From Schistocerca nitens (Eukaryota > Arthropoda > Insecta > Orthoptera > Acrididae), in the NCBI RefSeq assembly GCF_023898315.1, contig NC_064616.1, positions 648,578,974 to 648,642,973 of the forward strand: 64,000 bases of DNA. The letters run 5' to 3'. The translations under genes and the position numbers were made by a program. Positions 32,651 to 43,139 of the stretch are shown one piece after another (position 1 is the stretch's first letter; each line of letters opens with the position of its first letter). The notes under the pieces are model-generated. The model searched no databases. It was not told the DNA's origin and was given only the letters and a program-made list of their open reading frames with translations.

Positions 32651-33702
32651 AAGCAACACCATTTTCCGTAGCTGCACTGATGTGAGTATGCACTTTTGGG
32701 CAGACCCAGGGTTGGATCCAGTTGTAGCACTGCCACTATTTTTGGGCACTACGAAGTAAAATATCAGCACCACCACAGTTGTCGCACACAGTGGACCAAA
32801 ACACCCACACATCATATGTAGCAATACCACAAGCTAGTCTCCACATTGTGGGCCCAGAGCAGCACTTGCAGTACCGACAGGGCAGTAGAAAGGTCAGCCA
32901 ACCACAGCACTGGCAGGCCAGTTGTCACACCTTCTGTCGTCATTTTTAGCTGATGGCATCACAATCTGGCAGCACCAACAATGAGGCAAGGTCCATACCA
33001 GGTGAAGGGGTGACATGACTGTGCAAGCCACCACTAAGAGACTTGAGCACCACCACTGACAATCCAACTTCTGCTTCTGAGTCAAGTCCTGTGGATTTGG
33101 TGCCTTCCAGATGGTGGGCCATCTTCGGGTTCACTTCAGCCACAGCTGGACTTCTGCTGTATAGGGCTGTCATTCGTTACCGTGGCGGTGCAGCCACCTA
33201 TCTGCCTATACTGATGCAGGCAAACTGATGCTGTACACCTCTGCTCTCGCAAGGATGGACACCACCACTGGGGGCTGTCTTCCTCTGCAAGAATCTTGGT
33301 GGACTTCCATGCCTGCAGGCATGACCTGCCCTGAGCTGCCGAGATGTGATGGGATGGTGCACTTGCTGCCGGTGGCATCCCGTATCAGCATTTCGGCCCA
33401 GCCACCAGCCCGTTGTCTCAGCATCATGGTCCTCGCACTGTCAGCACGTGCCAAGGGGGCGTTGCTACTACAAAATGACACTACAAGTGCTGTATCTTGT
33501 TTTCTAATAAAATGTGTAGCTGTTAATGATGTTTTTTTTGAGACCCAGCAGACAACTTTCTGCTGTCAACATACCTGCCACAGTAAAAGCCACCCACCCC
33601 AAGGCTTCCACATTTTGGTGTGAGACACAGGACTGATATCTGCAGCTGGATCCAACATCATGTCACAACTGTAACTTGTAGCATCAACTTACAGTGGGGT
33701 GA

Positions 33703-33709
33703 GTGCAGT

Positions 33710-33757
<48 letters not shown>
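33703..33757 (+). repeat. (GT)n microsatellite
   Basis: About 25 GT units, with flanking sequence that is not assigned to the Gypsy copy. Confidence 0.95.
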
Positions 33758-33759
<2 letters not shown>

Positions 33760-33959
33760 TTTTGCTTCACAGCAAGTATCATGGCAAGTGAATGGGTCTT
33801 TTGTCAGACGTTAAATTGTATTTATACGTACAGTATGTGGCAGATAAACTCAGACAGTGTTATGTAGATGTGTAAATTTAAGTGTTAGCTTTCACTTGGT
33901 TAATATGGGCAATATGCTGTGTTATGGGCGAGGGGTGTGGCTCGTTATCTAGAAGTATA

Positions 33960-34230
33960 TACAGTGTTAACCATGCCATTTCAAATACTAAAGGTGGCTT
34001 CCCGGGATAAAACGTTATGGATTTTAGCAGATGAGGTAGCTTGGTTGCAAGCAGACAATGTGTGTATGTTTACAAAAGTAAAGGCCGAGCAATAGTACAG
34101 AGCAGTGTATAGTAGAATAGAGAAAAGGAATATAGAATTTTATGAGTGGATTGCTGAAAACTGACAGTTTTCTGGGAGTAGGGGATGTGAGGATTTTGGA
34201 GGAATTAAGAAAGAAGAAGGAAGTTATCAT
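33960..34230 (+). pseudogene. Coding-like remnant left of LINE C
   Basis: One frame reads a coherent stretch (TLWILADEVAWLQADN, then AVYSRIEKRNIEFYEWIAEN) with one stop between. I do not recognise the family; the composition resembles a gag or structural protein of an LTR element. It ends where LINE C begins. Sequence with similar charged composition resumes at 39456, so LINE C may have split one gene. Confidence 0.35.
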
Positions 34231-34595
34231 TGTTGTTGTTTTTGAGGTGTACGGACACTTGACAGCGAGGTTATCACCTCCCTTATAAATATGGGTAAAA
34301 GAGTTGAAGAGGTTGGTATGTTCACTCAGTCATGCACTTGGTCACTCACTCAGCCCTCAATCACAATTGACACACACAGTCACTTGATATCACATGCCAT
34401 AAAACAAAGGAGATACAGTGAAACATGCTACACCTTGGATGAAAACGCAAGTAAAACGACAGAGGAGCTAAACAATGGCACAGGGATATGTGATGGCTGA
34501 CCTTCTACAAAAAGCTTGGGTGAGCAAGTCACCCTGTGAACACATTAACATCTCCCTAAAATTTTTGGAAACAAGTCGGAGAGATCACAAAACCT

Positions 34596-35394
34596 TTATA
34601 ATCTAACCACATTCACTTCAATGTCACTGAAAATAGAAAGTAGACCTATCACTGCCGTCTGGTCAAAAAATAAAACACTGTCTAGTAAACTGTGGCACAC
34701 AGTGATCTGTACCCCACAAGCACCACACATTGGAAGGTCCTCTCGCTTATGCAAGAAGCCACGTGTAAGAGGCCTGTAGCCTATGCAAAGATGAGTAAGA
34801 AGGACCTCATCTAGTCTTTGTCGTTGAAAGAAGGTATGCCATGGCCGCATAGTGGGCTTTACTAGACGCAGCTTGTTATCTGTCACTTCAAGCCATTCAT
34901 TTATCCACCGACACATGACTCCGCACCTAACAAGTGAGGTGATGGCATGCAGGAGGGTGGCACATTGAAATAACTGAGGCTGCTGCATCTGCCCTTTCAT
35001 TCCCCACAATACACAAGTAATCCAGCAGGTAGAAACCTCCTCCCCAGGTGTTGTAGTTGGAGGAGGGCATCCTGGAATACTTTATCTGCTGGTAGAAATG
35101 TTGTAGAGAGTGAAGAGCACTCAGAGAATCTGAACAGACAAGGAATGTAGGACTCAAAGCACATCTCATCTGCTCCAGTTCCAGCAAGATTGAATATAAT
35201 TCTGCGTCAAAGACAGTAAAGTCTCGAGGCAGTCGGACCTTAAGGACATGATTGGGGAAAATAACAGAGCAAGTAATGGAGCCCCTGTTTTGACCCACCT
35301 GTAAAGACACTGTATAGTTGTGGTGCTCAGTTAAAATGTCATAAAATAATGAATTAAAAATATATGCAGGAGTACAGCCTCTCCTGTGCTGCAC
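34596..35394 (-). pseudogene. LINE C RNase H and C-terminal region
   Basis: The frame 34927-35394 contains FTVFDAELYSILLELEQM (catalytic Glu block) and TFLVCSDSLSALHSLQHF (Asp block), as in LINE B. The next frame, 34596-35009, continues with YLLDYLCIVGNERAD-like sequence and a cysteine-containing tail (HLCIGYRPLTRGFLHKREDLPMC overlaps two blocks), typical of the region after RNase H in I-like LINEs. Confidence 0.75.
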
Positions 35395-36517
35395 TAAATC
35401 TAAAATTACTGTGGGTCCCTACAGTACCCAGGGCGACAAACAGTTAAAACTCTCGATTTGAGGTTGTACTTGTTCCATGCCAAGTGATTCCAGCACATGC
35501 TGCACAGATCCAAAACGGCATTGTTGCTCGTGGACAATCAGAGAAAAGGCGTTTCACAGGTGGACAAGCAACAGCATGGTATGCCAGTGAAATTGGAGCT
35601 GTGAGGCACTAACATGCCTCACACACCATGAGAAGTTTCCACTGGATAGTGAGTCACGGTTCCCCAGCCCAGCACAGAGACTGGGTATGGGGCTGATCCT
35701 ATAAGCACCGGTGGCCAGCTTAGCCCCCTCATGGTTGATAGGATCAATAATTTTCAGGTATGAAGGCCTTGCTGACCTGTACACTGTGCAGCCTTACTCA
35801 AGCTGCAAACAAGTGAAAGCCCTATAAAATTGGAGCAGATGCTCCAAGTCTGCTCCCCAAGACCTGTGACTAAGAAAAATTATGATATTCAGTGCCTTCT
35901 GAGTTCTGACTTTCAGACCTCTTAGGTGTTGTAACCACAGTCGTTTGGAGTAAGAAATGAGGCCTTGAAACTTCACCGAGTCTATAAAATGTAGAATTAT
36001 ATCCCCTACATTCAAGTCAGATAAATTAAAAACACTATGAGAATGATTAAAATGAACACCAACAAAGACACTTATCTGGAGGAAACAGAAAACCTGTCTT
36101 TGCAGTCCACTCCTCTAACCTCCACATTTTATGTTTAAGGGTTTACAGTCATAACAATGTTTCTACAAAATTAGACATTTACAAATCTGCTTCCCACTGT
36201 ACTGATGTTAAAGCTGGGAAATTGCTGAATGAATGGAAACACACGGTAAGATCCATGAGGTATCACAGTTATCAGCAGTGTGAACTTATGTGGTAGCAGT
36301 GATAGTTTCTACTCTTGCAAAATATCTGTTGCCTTCATCTCAAAATATGTGTTTTGTAGATACATTGATTTGAATGTAAACCCCATGCTGCAGCTGGCGA
36401 GTCGCTGTTGCAACACTGGAGGAGAAACAGCAAAATTGTCCATACATGAGGAGTACTATTTGGGACTCTGTGCCATAGATGTGATATTGTTTATGGCTAT
36501 GGCAGAGTGCGTAACAC

Positions 36518-37310
36518 TTAAAACACTACCCTGAGAACACCATTCTCCTGCTCAAAACGATCAGACAGTGTTTTGCCAATGCGCCATGTAAAACATTGCC
36601 AAGACAGGGAAGACCATATAAAGATGGGGAGGTGGCCATGAAAACCACACTGAAGGAGTTGCATGATAATACTGTGTCTCCAAGTAGTGTTGTACACCTT
36701 ACTGATATCAAAGGACATAGAGAGACAGTAACATTTATGTAGGAAAGCCTCCTTAATAGCCGCCTCCAGTAGGGTCAGGTTGTCGACAGGGGACTGAAAC
36801 CTCCAGAACCCACAGTGAGAGCACTGAAAGAGTTGCCTGGTCTATAAAAACCACAACAGACAACAGTTAACCATTCACTCCAGAGTCTTTCCCACACAGC
36901 TCATTAAGGTGACGGGACACGTGCAGTCCTTTCCTAGTTCGAGGAGAGGTTCCACGAGTTGGTGAAGTGACCTTTCTGCCATATTAAATTAAAACATTTG
37001 AGAAGCACTTCCTGTGATACTGCTGGCAAATGCTGAAGCACACAGTACCAGATTTGGTCATGACTGGGTGCAGTATCACAGGTCTCTGACAATGCTGATT
37101 CCAGCTTCCATATGGAGAAAGAGCAGTTGTAAGGCTCAGAATTGTGGGATCTGAATTCCAACTTGCCCCTCTCTGCAGCCACACAGCAATGGCCACTGCC
37201 ATCATCTGAGCGATGTCTCCGTGTTCTGCTTGGAGACAACCCAATTTCAGCACTGCTGCTATTGGTAAACAACTATGTTTACCAGAAACCATGAGGTTGG
37301 CTTCCCACAC
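36518..37310 (-). pseudogene. LINE C reverse transcriptase fragments
   Basis: The block at 36934-37272 reads SHNSEPYNCSFSIWKLESAL, then TCDTAPSHDQIWYCVLQHLP and LLKCFNLIWQKGHF, the N-terminal fingers of an I-like reverse transcriptase. At 36518-36718 a frame contains FDISKVYNTTWRHSIIMQLL, equivalent to the motif with the first catalytic aspartate. The YVDD motif itself was not found. Confidence 0.8.
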
Positions 37311-37572
37311 TTTTGTAGAACAACTGGAACAGCTGATAGAGTCCAGGAACGTTTGCCATTACCTTTTCTTGTTCTCTCTAATCATGTGTCAAGCTTTGGC
37401 TCTTGCGACTCGAAAGGCTGTGAGGTGTCTGCTGTTGGGCAGAATTTAAACCATTGAAGATATGCATGCCTGTCCTGGATTGCTGAATGGCACTCGTCGT
37501 CCCACCAAGGTACAGGTTGCATTCTAAGATGACATGAAGTCTTTGGGATCGATAAATCAGGAGCATGATGGA

Positions 37573-38191
37573 TCACTGTGTGATGTGGTAAACCCATTCC
37601 TGCACACTGTCACGGTGTTCAAACACAGACAGCTGGATGAACAGCATCCAGTTAGCCCAGCAGACCATAAATTTTAGTGTGGGACTGCCCGTGTTGTGGA
37701 TGCACAGCTCCCGAGACATCATGAGATTCTCCAAATTTGACCCCTGGGGTAAGTATAATTTCAGCCCCAAAATACATTATGGGCACTGAAATCATCCAGT
37801 AGGAGAAATGGGCAGGGGACTTGTGCAATAAGGCCTGTGAGAGCCTCAGAGTCTATCGTATCCTGCGGCAGTGAATACAGGTATCAGATAGTGATCCTCT
37901 GACCCACATGAACAGCAATGACTACTGCTTGTATATCAGTAACCAAGGAGAAAGCAGAGGAGTGGTATATGTTATTGACAAACACAGTAAACTCTCTCTT
38001 TGCTCTTTACCCAGCCAGGTCATCCTTTCAGTGGTGCATATAGCCCCGTAGCACAGGGCTTTAAAATGTGTTTCCTGTAAACACAAGGACAGGGGGTGTG
38101 CCTGTGCCAAAAGTTCCAATTCCTCCACAAGAGTCCTGAAACCATTTGTGTTAGCTGAAGCAAAAAATTTAGTGAATGTGGGAGGTCGCAC
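37573..38191 (-). pseudogene. LINE C endonuclease fragment
   Basis: Starts near 38150 with ANTNGFRTLVEELELLAQAH and PLSLCLQETHFKAL, the N-terminal block with the catalytic glutamate (QETH). A second piece at 37573-37770 follows. The central DFN block is broken. The N-terminal end runs directly on from ORF1-like sequence. Confidence 0.7.
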
Positions 38192-38199
38192 GGCCTTAT

Positions 38200-38610
38200 A
38201 AATCTCTTTGGCCTCACCATAAAGGATGCGTTTTGATGTTTTAATCTCCTGTAACTTCCTTTCTTCATGGAAGACACTGCACTCTCTACTCTAGACAAAG
38301 TGATCCCTTCATCAATTTACATGCTTTGGAGGAGAGGAGGAACCAACTCCATTGTGGGTGGCCTTGCCACACGTGGCTTCACCCTGACATCCTAAGTTGG
38401 TGTGCCCAGAGTGCTGACATTTAAAACAGCACATTGTGTTGGGGACATAGAGCATATTCTTAAGTGAAGGAAACCTGCCTTGATATTCTCTAAGAGTTTT
38501 GTGCTATTGAAGGTAAGGGTGAAGGAGTCAGATTTTACAAGATCCCCATCCATCCTTTTCAATATATTTTGCACATCAATGATCACTTCTTGAGCCCACT
38601 CGTCTTTCAA
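38200..38610 (-). pseudogene. LINE C ORF1 remnants
   Basis: Across frames the segment reads a block resembling CSVFHEERKLQEIKTSKRI near 38270 and, upstream, NILKRMDGDLVKSDSFTLTF at 38392-38610, positions equivalent to ORF1 of the other LINE copies. Cysteine knuckles are mostly lost between them. Confidence 0.6.
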
Positions 38611-39455
38611 TTCCTACTTGGGAATATCAATTAGATGGCTACAAAACACAACATCTTTGCTGTAGTTCAAGGTGTTGTGGAGCTCCATTTCTACGGCGTA
38701 TTCCCCTAGGCATTTAGCTTTCCAGAGGTTGGTCACTTGTTGGGAACTAGCAGTTTCAACCAACATGTTCTGTTATAAAATCACTTGACTGATTTCGATG
38801 TATCTGTGATGCCCTCTAAACCTTTCTTAATATGAAAAGGCGAAACCTACTCAAAGCTGCTCTCTTTCCATTTCACAATCGCAAACACATTCTGACCAGC
38901 AGCATGTGTTCTGTTACTATATACTGAAGAACTCTGTATAACTGCCGAATCAGGACTGCCTAAACAAACCCTCTTGTTAGAATGGGTGTAGGTCCCTACC
39001 AGCGGCCCACTCATTTCCCTGGGAGGAAGAAAGGGAAACTTTGAGGGCTCTGTCTCAGTCCCACTAGCAGCTAGGGAAATAAAAAGTCCACCTAGATCGA
39101 GCGGTGCATGCCTAGGTAAGCCTTATACAACTGAGGTGCGGCAGATTCCCCAGAGGATGCCAGCTAATCACTGTTTCACCTCAACAATCATGCATCTCAT
39201 TGGTGCGCAGCACACCTTGAGACTGAGGGTTTTTGTTATAGAGGTTTCTACCATTCTCATGATCCAGATGGTGAAGCCAAGTCCCCATTCTCCTTAACAC
39301 CCAACATTCCACTGCTGCTTCACGTGGTGGTCGCTGAAGCATTCCAGAGCTTATGGTGACAGGGGAATGGCAGCACTTACCAGTCCCTAGCTCAGGAACC
39401 CCAGGGTTGCCAAGACCATACCCAGCAAATGAATGTTGAGTCTCAGAGGGCAAGA

Positions 39456-39890
39456 AAGAAGCAGAAAGTAAGGAGAAAGAAGTTAGAAGTGCAAGTTTAA
39501 TGGGTGCAGAAGTTAATGTAGAAGTTAGAGAGAGTAATATAGAAGTATCAGTGCCAAGATCTCAAGAAAATGTGATAAAATGCGAAGTAAGTGTGGACTG
39601 TACTGAAGTAAATAAATGTGTGTATAGCAACATGGGAGATGTAGGTAAGTACAGTAGTATCTACCCCATTGTGTAATAATGGGTGCTATTTAGAGGCAGT
39701 GAAGCCTGAGTCCCATGTACAGGGAAGTACATGTGTCAATGATTTTTGTGTTATGCAGATGGAACTGCAGACTATAATGTTGTTGTAGATACTGCAGAGA
39801 CTGCACAAGACATTATCGCTAAGGTGGATTGTGCTGCAGATATTATAAGTAATGAAGTAGTATAGATGTTTATTTCCAAAGGACACAGAT
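39456..39890 (+). pseudogene. Coding-like remnant right of LINE C
   Basis: A frame with charged and valine-rich sequence (VRSASLMGAEVNVEVRES, then IEVSVPRSQENVIKCEVSVD) runs about 200 bp before stops. I do not recognise it. With the following purine tract it could be the 3' part of an LTR-element gene split by LINE C. Confidence 0.3.
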
Positions 39891-39921
39891 TTGTCGTCAC
39901 CTGAGGTGGCACTGTCACCTC

Positions 39922-39945
39922 AGAAGCGGGGAGGGGGATGAGAAG
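39922..39945 (+). promoter_or_regulatory. Possible polypurine tract of an LTR element
   Basis: A 24-base stretch of almost only purines (GCGGGGAGGGGGATGAGAAG at its end) follows a perfect 8-bp hairpin CTGAGGTG/CACCTCAG at 39901-39923. Such a tract would prime plus-strand synthesis just before a 3' LTR. Confidence 0.35.
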
Positions 39946-42710
39946 TAGTTGGTTTGGTGATGCTTTGCACTTCCAAGCCTCCGCCGAAGTATAGTACCAC
40001 TATACCACCTTCCATAAACCCTTAACATGCCCGCTACGATATGCATTTTTGTGGAAATCCTTGCTAAATAAAACACCCAAGTTATCTACTCAATAGAGAA
40101 GAGCTGAATGTGTCCCTGAAGTTGAGAAGAAGTGTACTACCCTCTCGCTGTAGAGCTGTAAGCAAGATAGAGAGGTCAGCCAGACAAACACAAGTTTCTT
40201 TATTATTCACCCTACTTCTTACAAAGTAATTAATTCACGAAGTGAGGATGTTACGAGCGAGCATGGAAATTGACACTGCTACCATTTGGATACAATGCCC
40301 TGACGTGTGTTTAGGAAATGAGAGACACCCATTTGTTTATTCAAACCAACACACCCACGATGTTACAAGATTGAAGCTCCTGTTAAAATAAGCACTAATT
40401 TGTTGATGTTTTGCGCTCATGACGTGACTCATTGCCCAAGCGCAGTAACACGTTATTTTGTTGATAATTTAGTTAGCAAGAGACTTCCACCCAAATGAAT
40501 AAAAAGTTTCATTGTACAATGTCGCAGTAGTTCGTGCCCCCTTTTTTTCATAGCTCACTCTGTTACTTCAGGGATTTTGGGAATTTCGTAGTATTTACCC
40601 CCCACGAGACGTAATCACCCTATGTCTTCCTCGCCCATGCATTGCATTGGGTTACTACCATTGCTGAGTCGCTCATCTACCTGAACTTGTTCCTGATAAT
40701 ACCCAATTCATTATCCTTTAACATCAGCACCCTTCCGGATCGCTGCAAGTGTGCCGCTTGGCATAAATGGCCAATATGTCGGGCTACCCTGGTGTTGCAA
40801 TCACGCATGGTTGCCCATTATTATAACCAGAACAAACCCTGCATTAAATACAACATGATTTTTTTCCATTGATCAAATCCCTTTTCTTCCTAAGCCTCAA
40901 CATCCAGTACTAAAGCTTCCAATTCAGTGAATCACTTATGAAACCACTAAATTCCATCGGTACACTCTGCCAACTGTGCCGCGTGCTGAAAGTGCCACTG
41001 CCAGCCACTTCCCCTTCACCCATCTCGCCCTTCCTCATCCCTTGCGCTTACCTCTCCGCTCTTCCCCCCCCCCCCCCCCCCAAGACATGCGTTATGCCAC
41101 AGATAATACCGCCTCCATCACCCTACTAGAGAGAACGGCCAAGACTTCCCCGCCGGACAAGCCACGTGCTCTTCTCCCGTCAGCCAAAGTTTCTTTACAA
41201 ACAGTCTGTGCAAGTCTTTCGCACAGATCCACATTCTAGATGAGAACCTCTTCGTATTTTATGATCTGATTATAATCTCACCGTATTCTTCCCCTTCCTT
41301 TATACGAAGTTTTGTAAATAGGATGAGAATATTATTAGTTGTTTTGTCACTATGGACACACTTTTTAATTACCTTTTCTCGAGTTTTTCCTGTGTATTCT
41401 CCATGCCTATAACTTTGTTTTACAAGCTTATTTTATGCCTTATGACAGTCCCCTGATTTCATCCTTCATTCCAGTGTTTTGTCAGTATACGTTGTAGCCC
41501 GTGGAACTTTACGTAACCATTACCTGTAACTAATACATTTGTTATCACTCTTCTTTGAATGTACTTAACACAGTTGTAACCCAAGCTAGGTGTTAATGAT
41601 CTGCAGTGAGGCAATTTATTATCTTTTCTACCCAAATATTTTGATTACCACAGAATTAAGTATTTTGTTATAACAGAAGATTTTTCACTCAAACTAACAG
41701 AAACCATGATAGTTCATTCCTATTTTCTGAAGCGTTATGGTATCACTTTAACTTCGTTTGTCTTCAGACTTGATTGTATGGACAGTGATGATTTCAACTA
41801 TTTCAGGAGATACTGTATTGTAATTTGAACAAGTTAATATTTTACTATTTTCTTAGTCATGAAATTTGATAAACTTGCCTGCATGTAAATCCCCTCCCAC
41901 TTACATACACTATACGAAATATTGTAACAGATCCCTCCCATAGTATTAGTGCCCCTACTACGGCACACTGTCTTTCCGGGGAGTGACCGACGCCCTTTTG
42001 TAAACAATATTTGTCACCACTTCTCTGGAAGGGGGAAGGATGGCAGCCCATCAAGGAATATTTTAGGGAATTAGTTTAAAAAATTTATTTCAAAGGCCCA
42101 GTGGAATCTTTACAAGTTTTATCCCAGAGTAATTCATGCCGTGACTACGTGACACAAGTCGTTTGCCTTTCAAGACCGAGGCAGTTCTGTCCAGTTAAAG
42201 CTGTTGGCAGGAGAAGCCCTGAGCCCTCTACTGAAACTGCTAGCGAATTCATGCCATGGTTTTAGCCAATAGCGTGCGCGGGATACCGATCACATTTGTG
42301 AATGCTGTAGTGTTCTGCTGTGCAGAACACACTTGCTTCTCTCTCTTGTTATCCAGACGTCTAGCAGAACAGACGTCCCTTTAGAAGGCAGAGCCTCTGG
42401 CTCCACTTTTCATGACCAACCACCAATGTAAGTTAACATAAAACACTTCCCCTTCCGTTGCCCATTTTAATTAATAATTCAACCTTCTAGACTGGCCTAA
42501 ACCTGCTAACTTCTAACCCTAGGCACGCCTTTTGTACTCCATATATTGAAATATATCCTCTTTTTTGTACTTAATTTCCTGTTTTGTCATTTAACGGCAG
42601 CCCTGGATGCACGCTATCAAATCCCAACTGCTCGACCTCCTGCACACTGTCACCACGAGGCATATTTAACAACCTTCTTCCCCCTTCCCTGCCATTTTAT
42701 ACATTAACAT
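39946..42710. other. Unassigned AT-rich stretch, possible long LTR
   Basis: About 2.8 kb without recognisable genes. It begins after a purine tract and ends just before a primer-binding-like site, so it could include LTR sequence. AATAAA occurs at 40069. A poly-C tract lies at 41067-41081. I found no repeated copy of the stretch in this window to confirm it. Confidence 0.3.
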
Positions 42711-42723
42711 TGGTGTCAGAAGT
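42711..42723 (+). promoter_or_regulatory. Possible primer-binding site
   Basis: The string TGGTGTCAGAAGT resembles sequences that follow the 5' LTR in many Gypsy-type elements, where a tRNA 3' end anneals. It is short, and no gag frame follows, so it is tentative. Confidence 0.35.
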
Positions 42724-42834
42724 TTCTCTCCCCATCCCCAAACAACGAACTCTTTTACAGAACCACTGTAATGCTTTAATTTTATGAGAAGAAGGGTATG
42801 GCATTGGACCATGGTTAATGAAATCATTCCAGAA

Positions 42835-43138
42835 TCCACGGACACCTGAAGAGAGGACCTACAACAGACTTCACTCGTACGAAATGGTGATAAGCAATTA
42901 GTGCTTTGGACAGGTGAAAAGGATTCTGCAAAGCAAAATAAGACTTGCCCAAACTAAAATCCCCAATGTGATTACAGTCTGTTTTGTTTTGCACAACGTT
43001 GCAAAACAGATAGGGGGTGAAGATTTTGAGGCACCTGGTGGTGGTGACGATCTTCCCGTAATGGGAGACTTAGCACGCAAACATGTATGTGGTACAAACA
43101 GAAGACAAGAAATTGCTGATGGTATATGTCAACTGTAG
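42835..43138 (+). pseudogene. Harbinger-type nuclease C-terminal remnant
   Basis: The sequence reads TPEERTYNRLHSYE near 42845, then VKRILQSKIRLAQTKIPNVI and VCFVLHNVAKQIGGEDFE (42914-43030). This ordering matches the C-terminal part of HARBI1/PIF-Harbinger nucleases, including the conserved VLHN block. A frame change near 42900 separates the first block from the rest. Only the C-terminal third is present, and there are no terminal repeats. Confidence 0.7.
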
Positions 43139-43139
43139 T

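Larger units (their letters stand above)
27431..33640 (+). mobile_element. Decayed Gypsy-type LTR retrotransposon, copy 1
   Basis: Internal sequence in the expected order on the plus strand: gag-like zinc knuckle (CRNCFDKGHTAEMCQ near 27745), reverse-transcriptase pieces (YNRLPFRVTSAVAIFRRFL near 29860), the RNase H start (LSLILATDISLHGIRAILSH near 29940) and integrase (31960-32640). A Tc1-like transposon splits gag from pol at 27836-29256. Large deletions and an AT-rich insertion-like stretch at 30200-31700 separate pol blocks. The 3' part at 32830-33620 is repeated in copy 2 at 45800-46560. No 3' LTR is evident after 33640. Confidence 0.75.
34231..39455 (-). mobile_element. LINE C: third I-like LINE copy, decayed
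   Basis: Minus-strand blocks in family order: ORF1 remnants (38200-38610), endonuclease (37573-38170), reverse transcriptase (36518-37310) and RNase H (34596-35394). The purine string AAGAAAGAAG occurs near both ends (about 34208 and 39453), which could be a target duplication, but on the left it does not abut the element exactly. Frames are heavily broken. Compared with LINE B, the zinc-knuckle part is largely gone. Confidence 0.75.
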
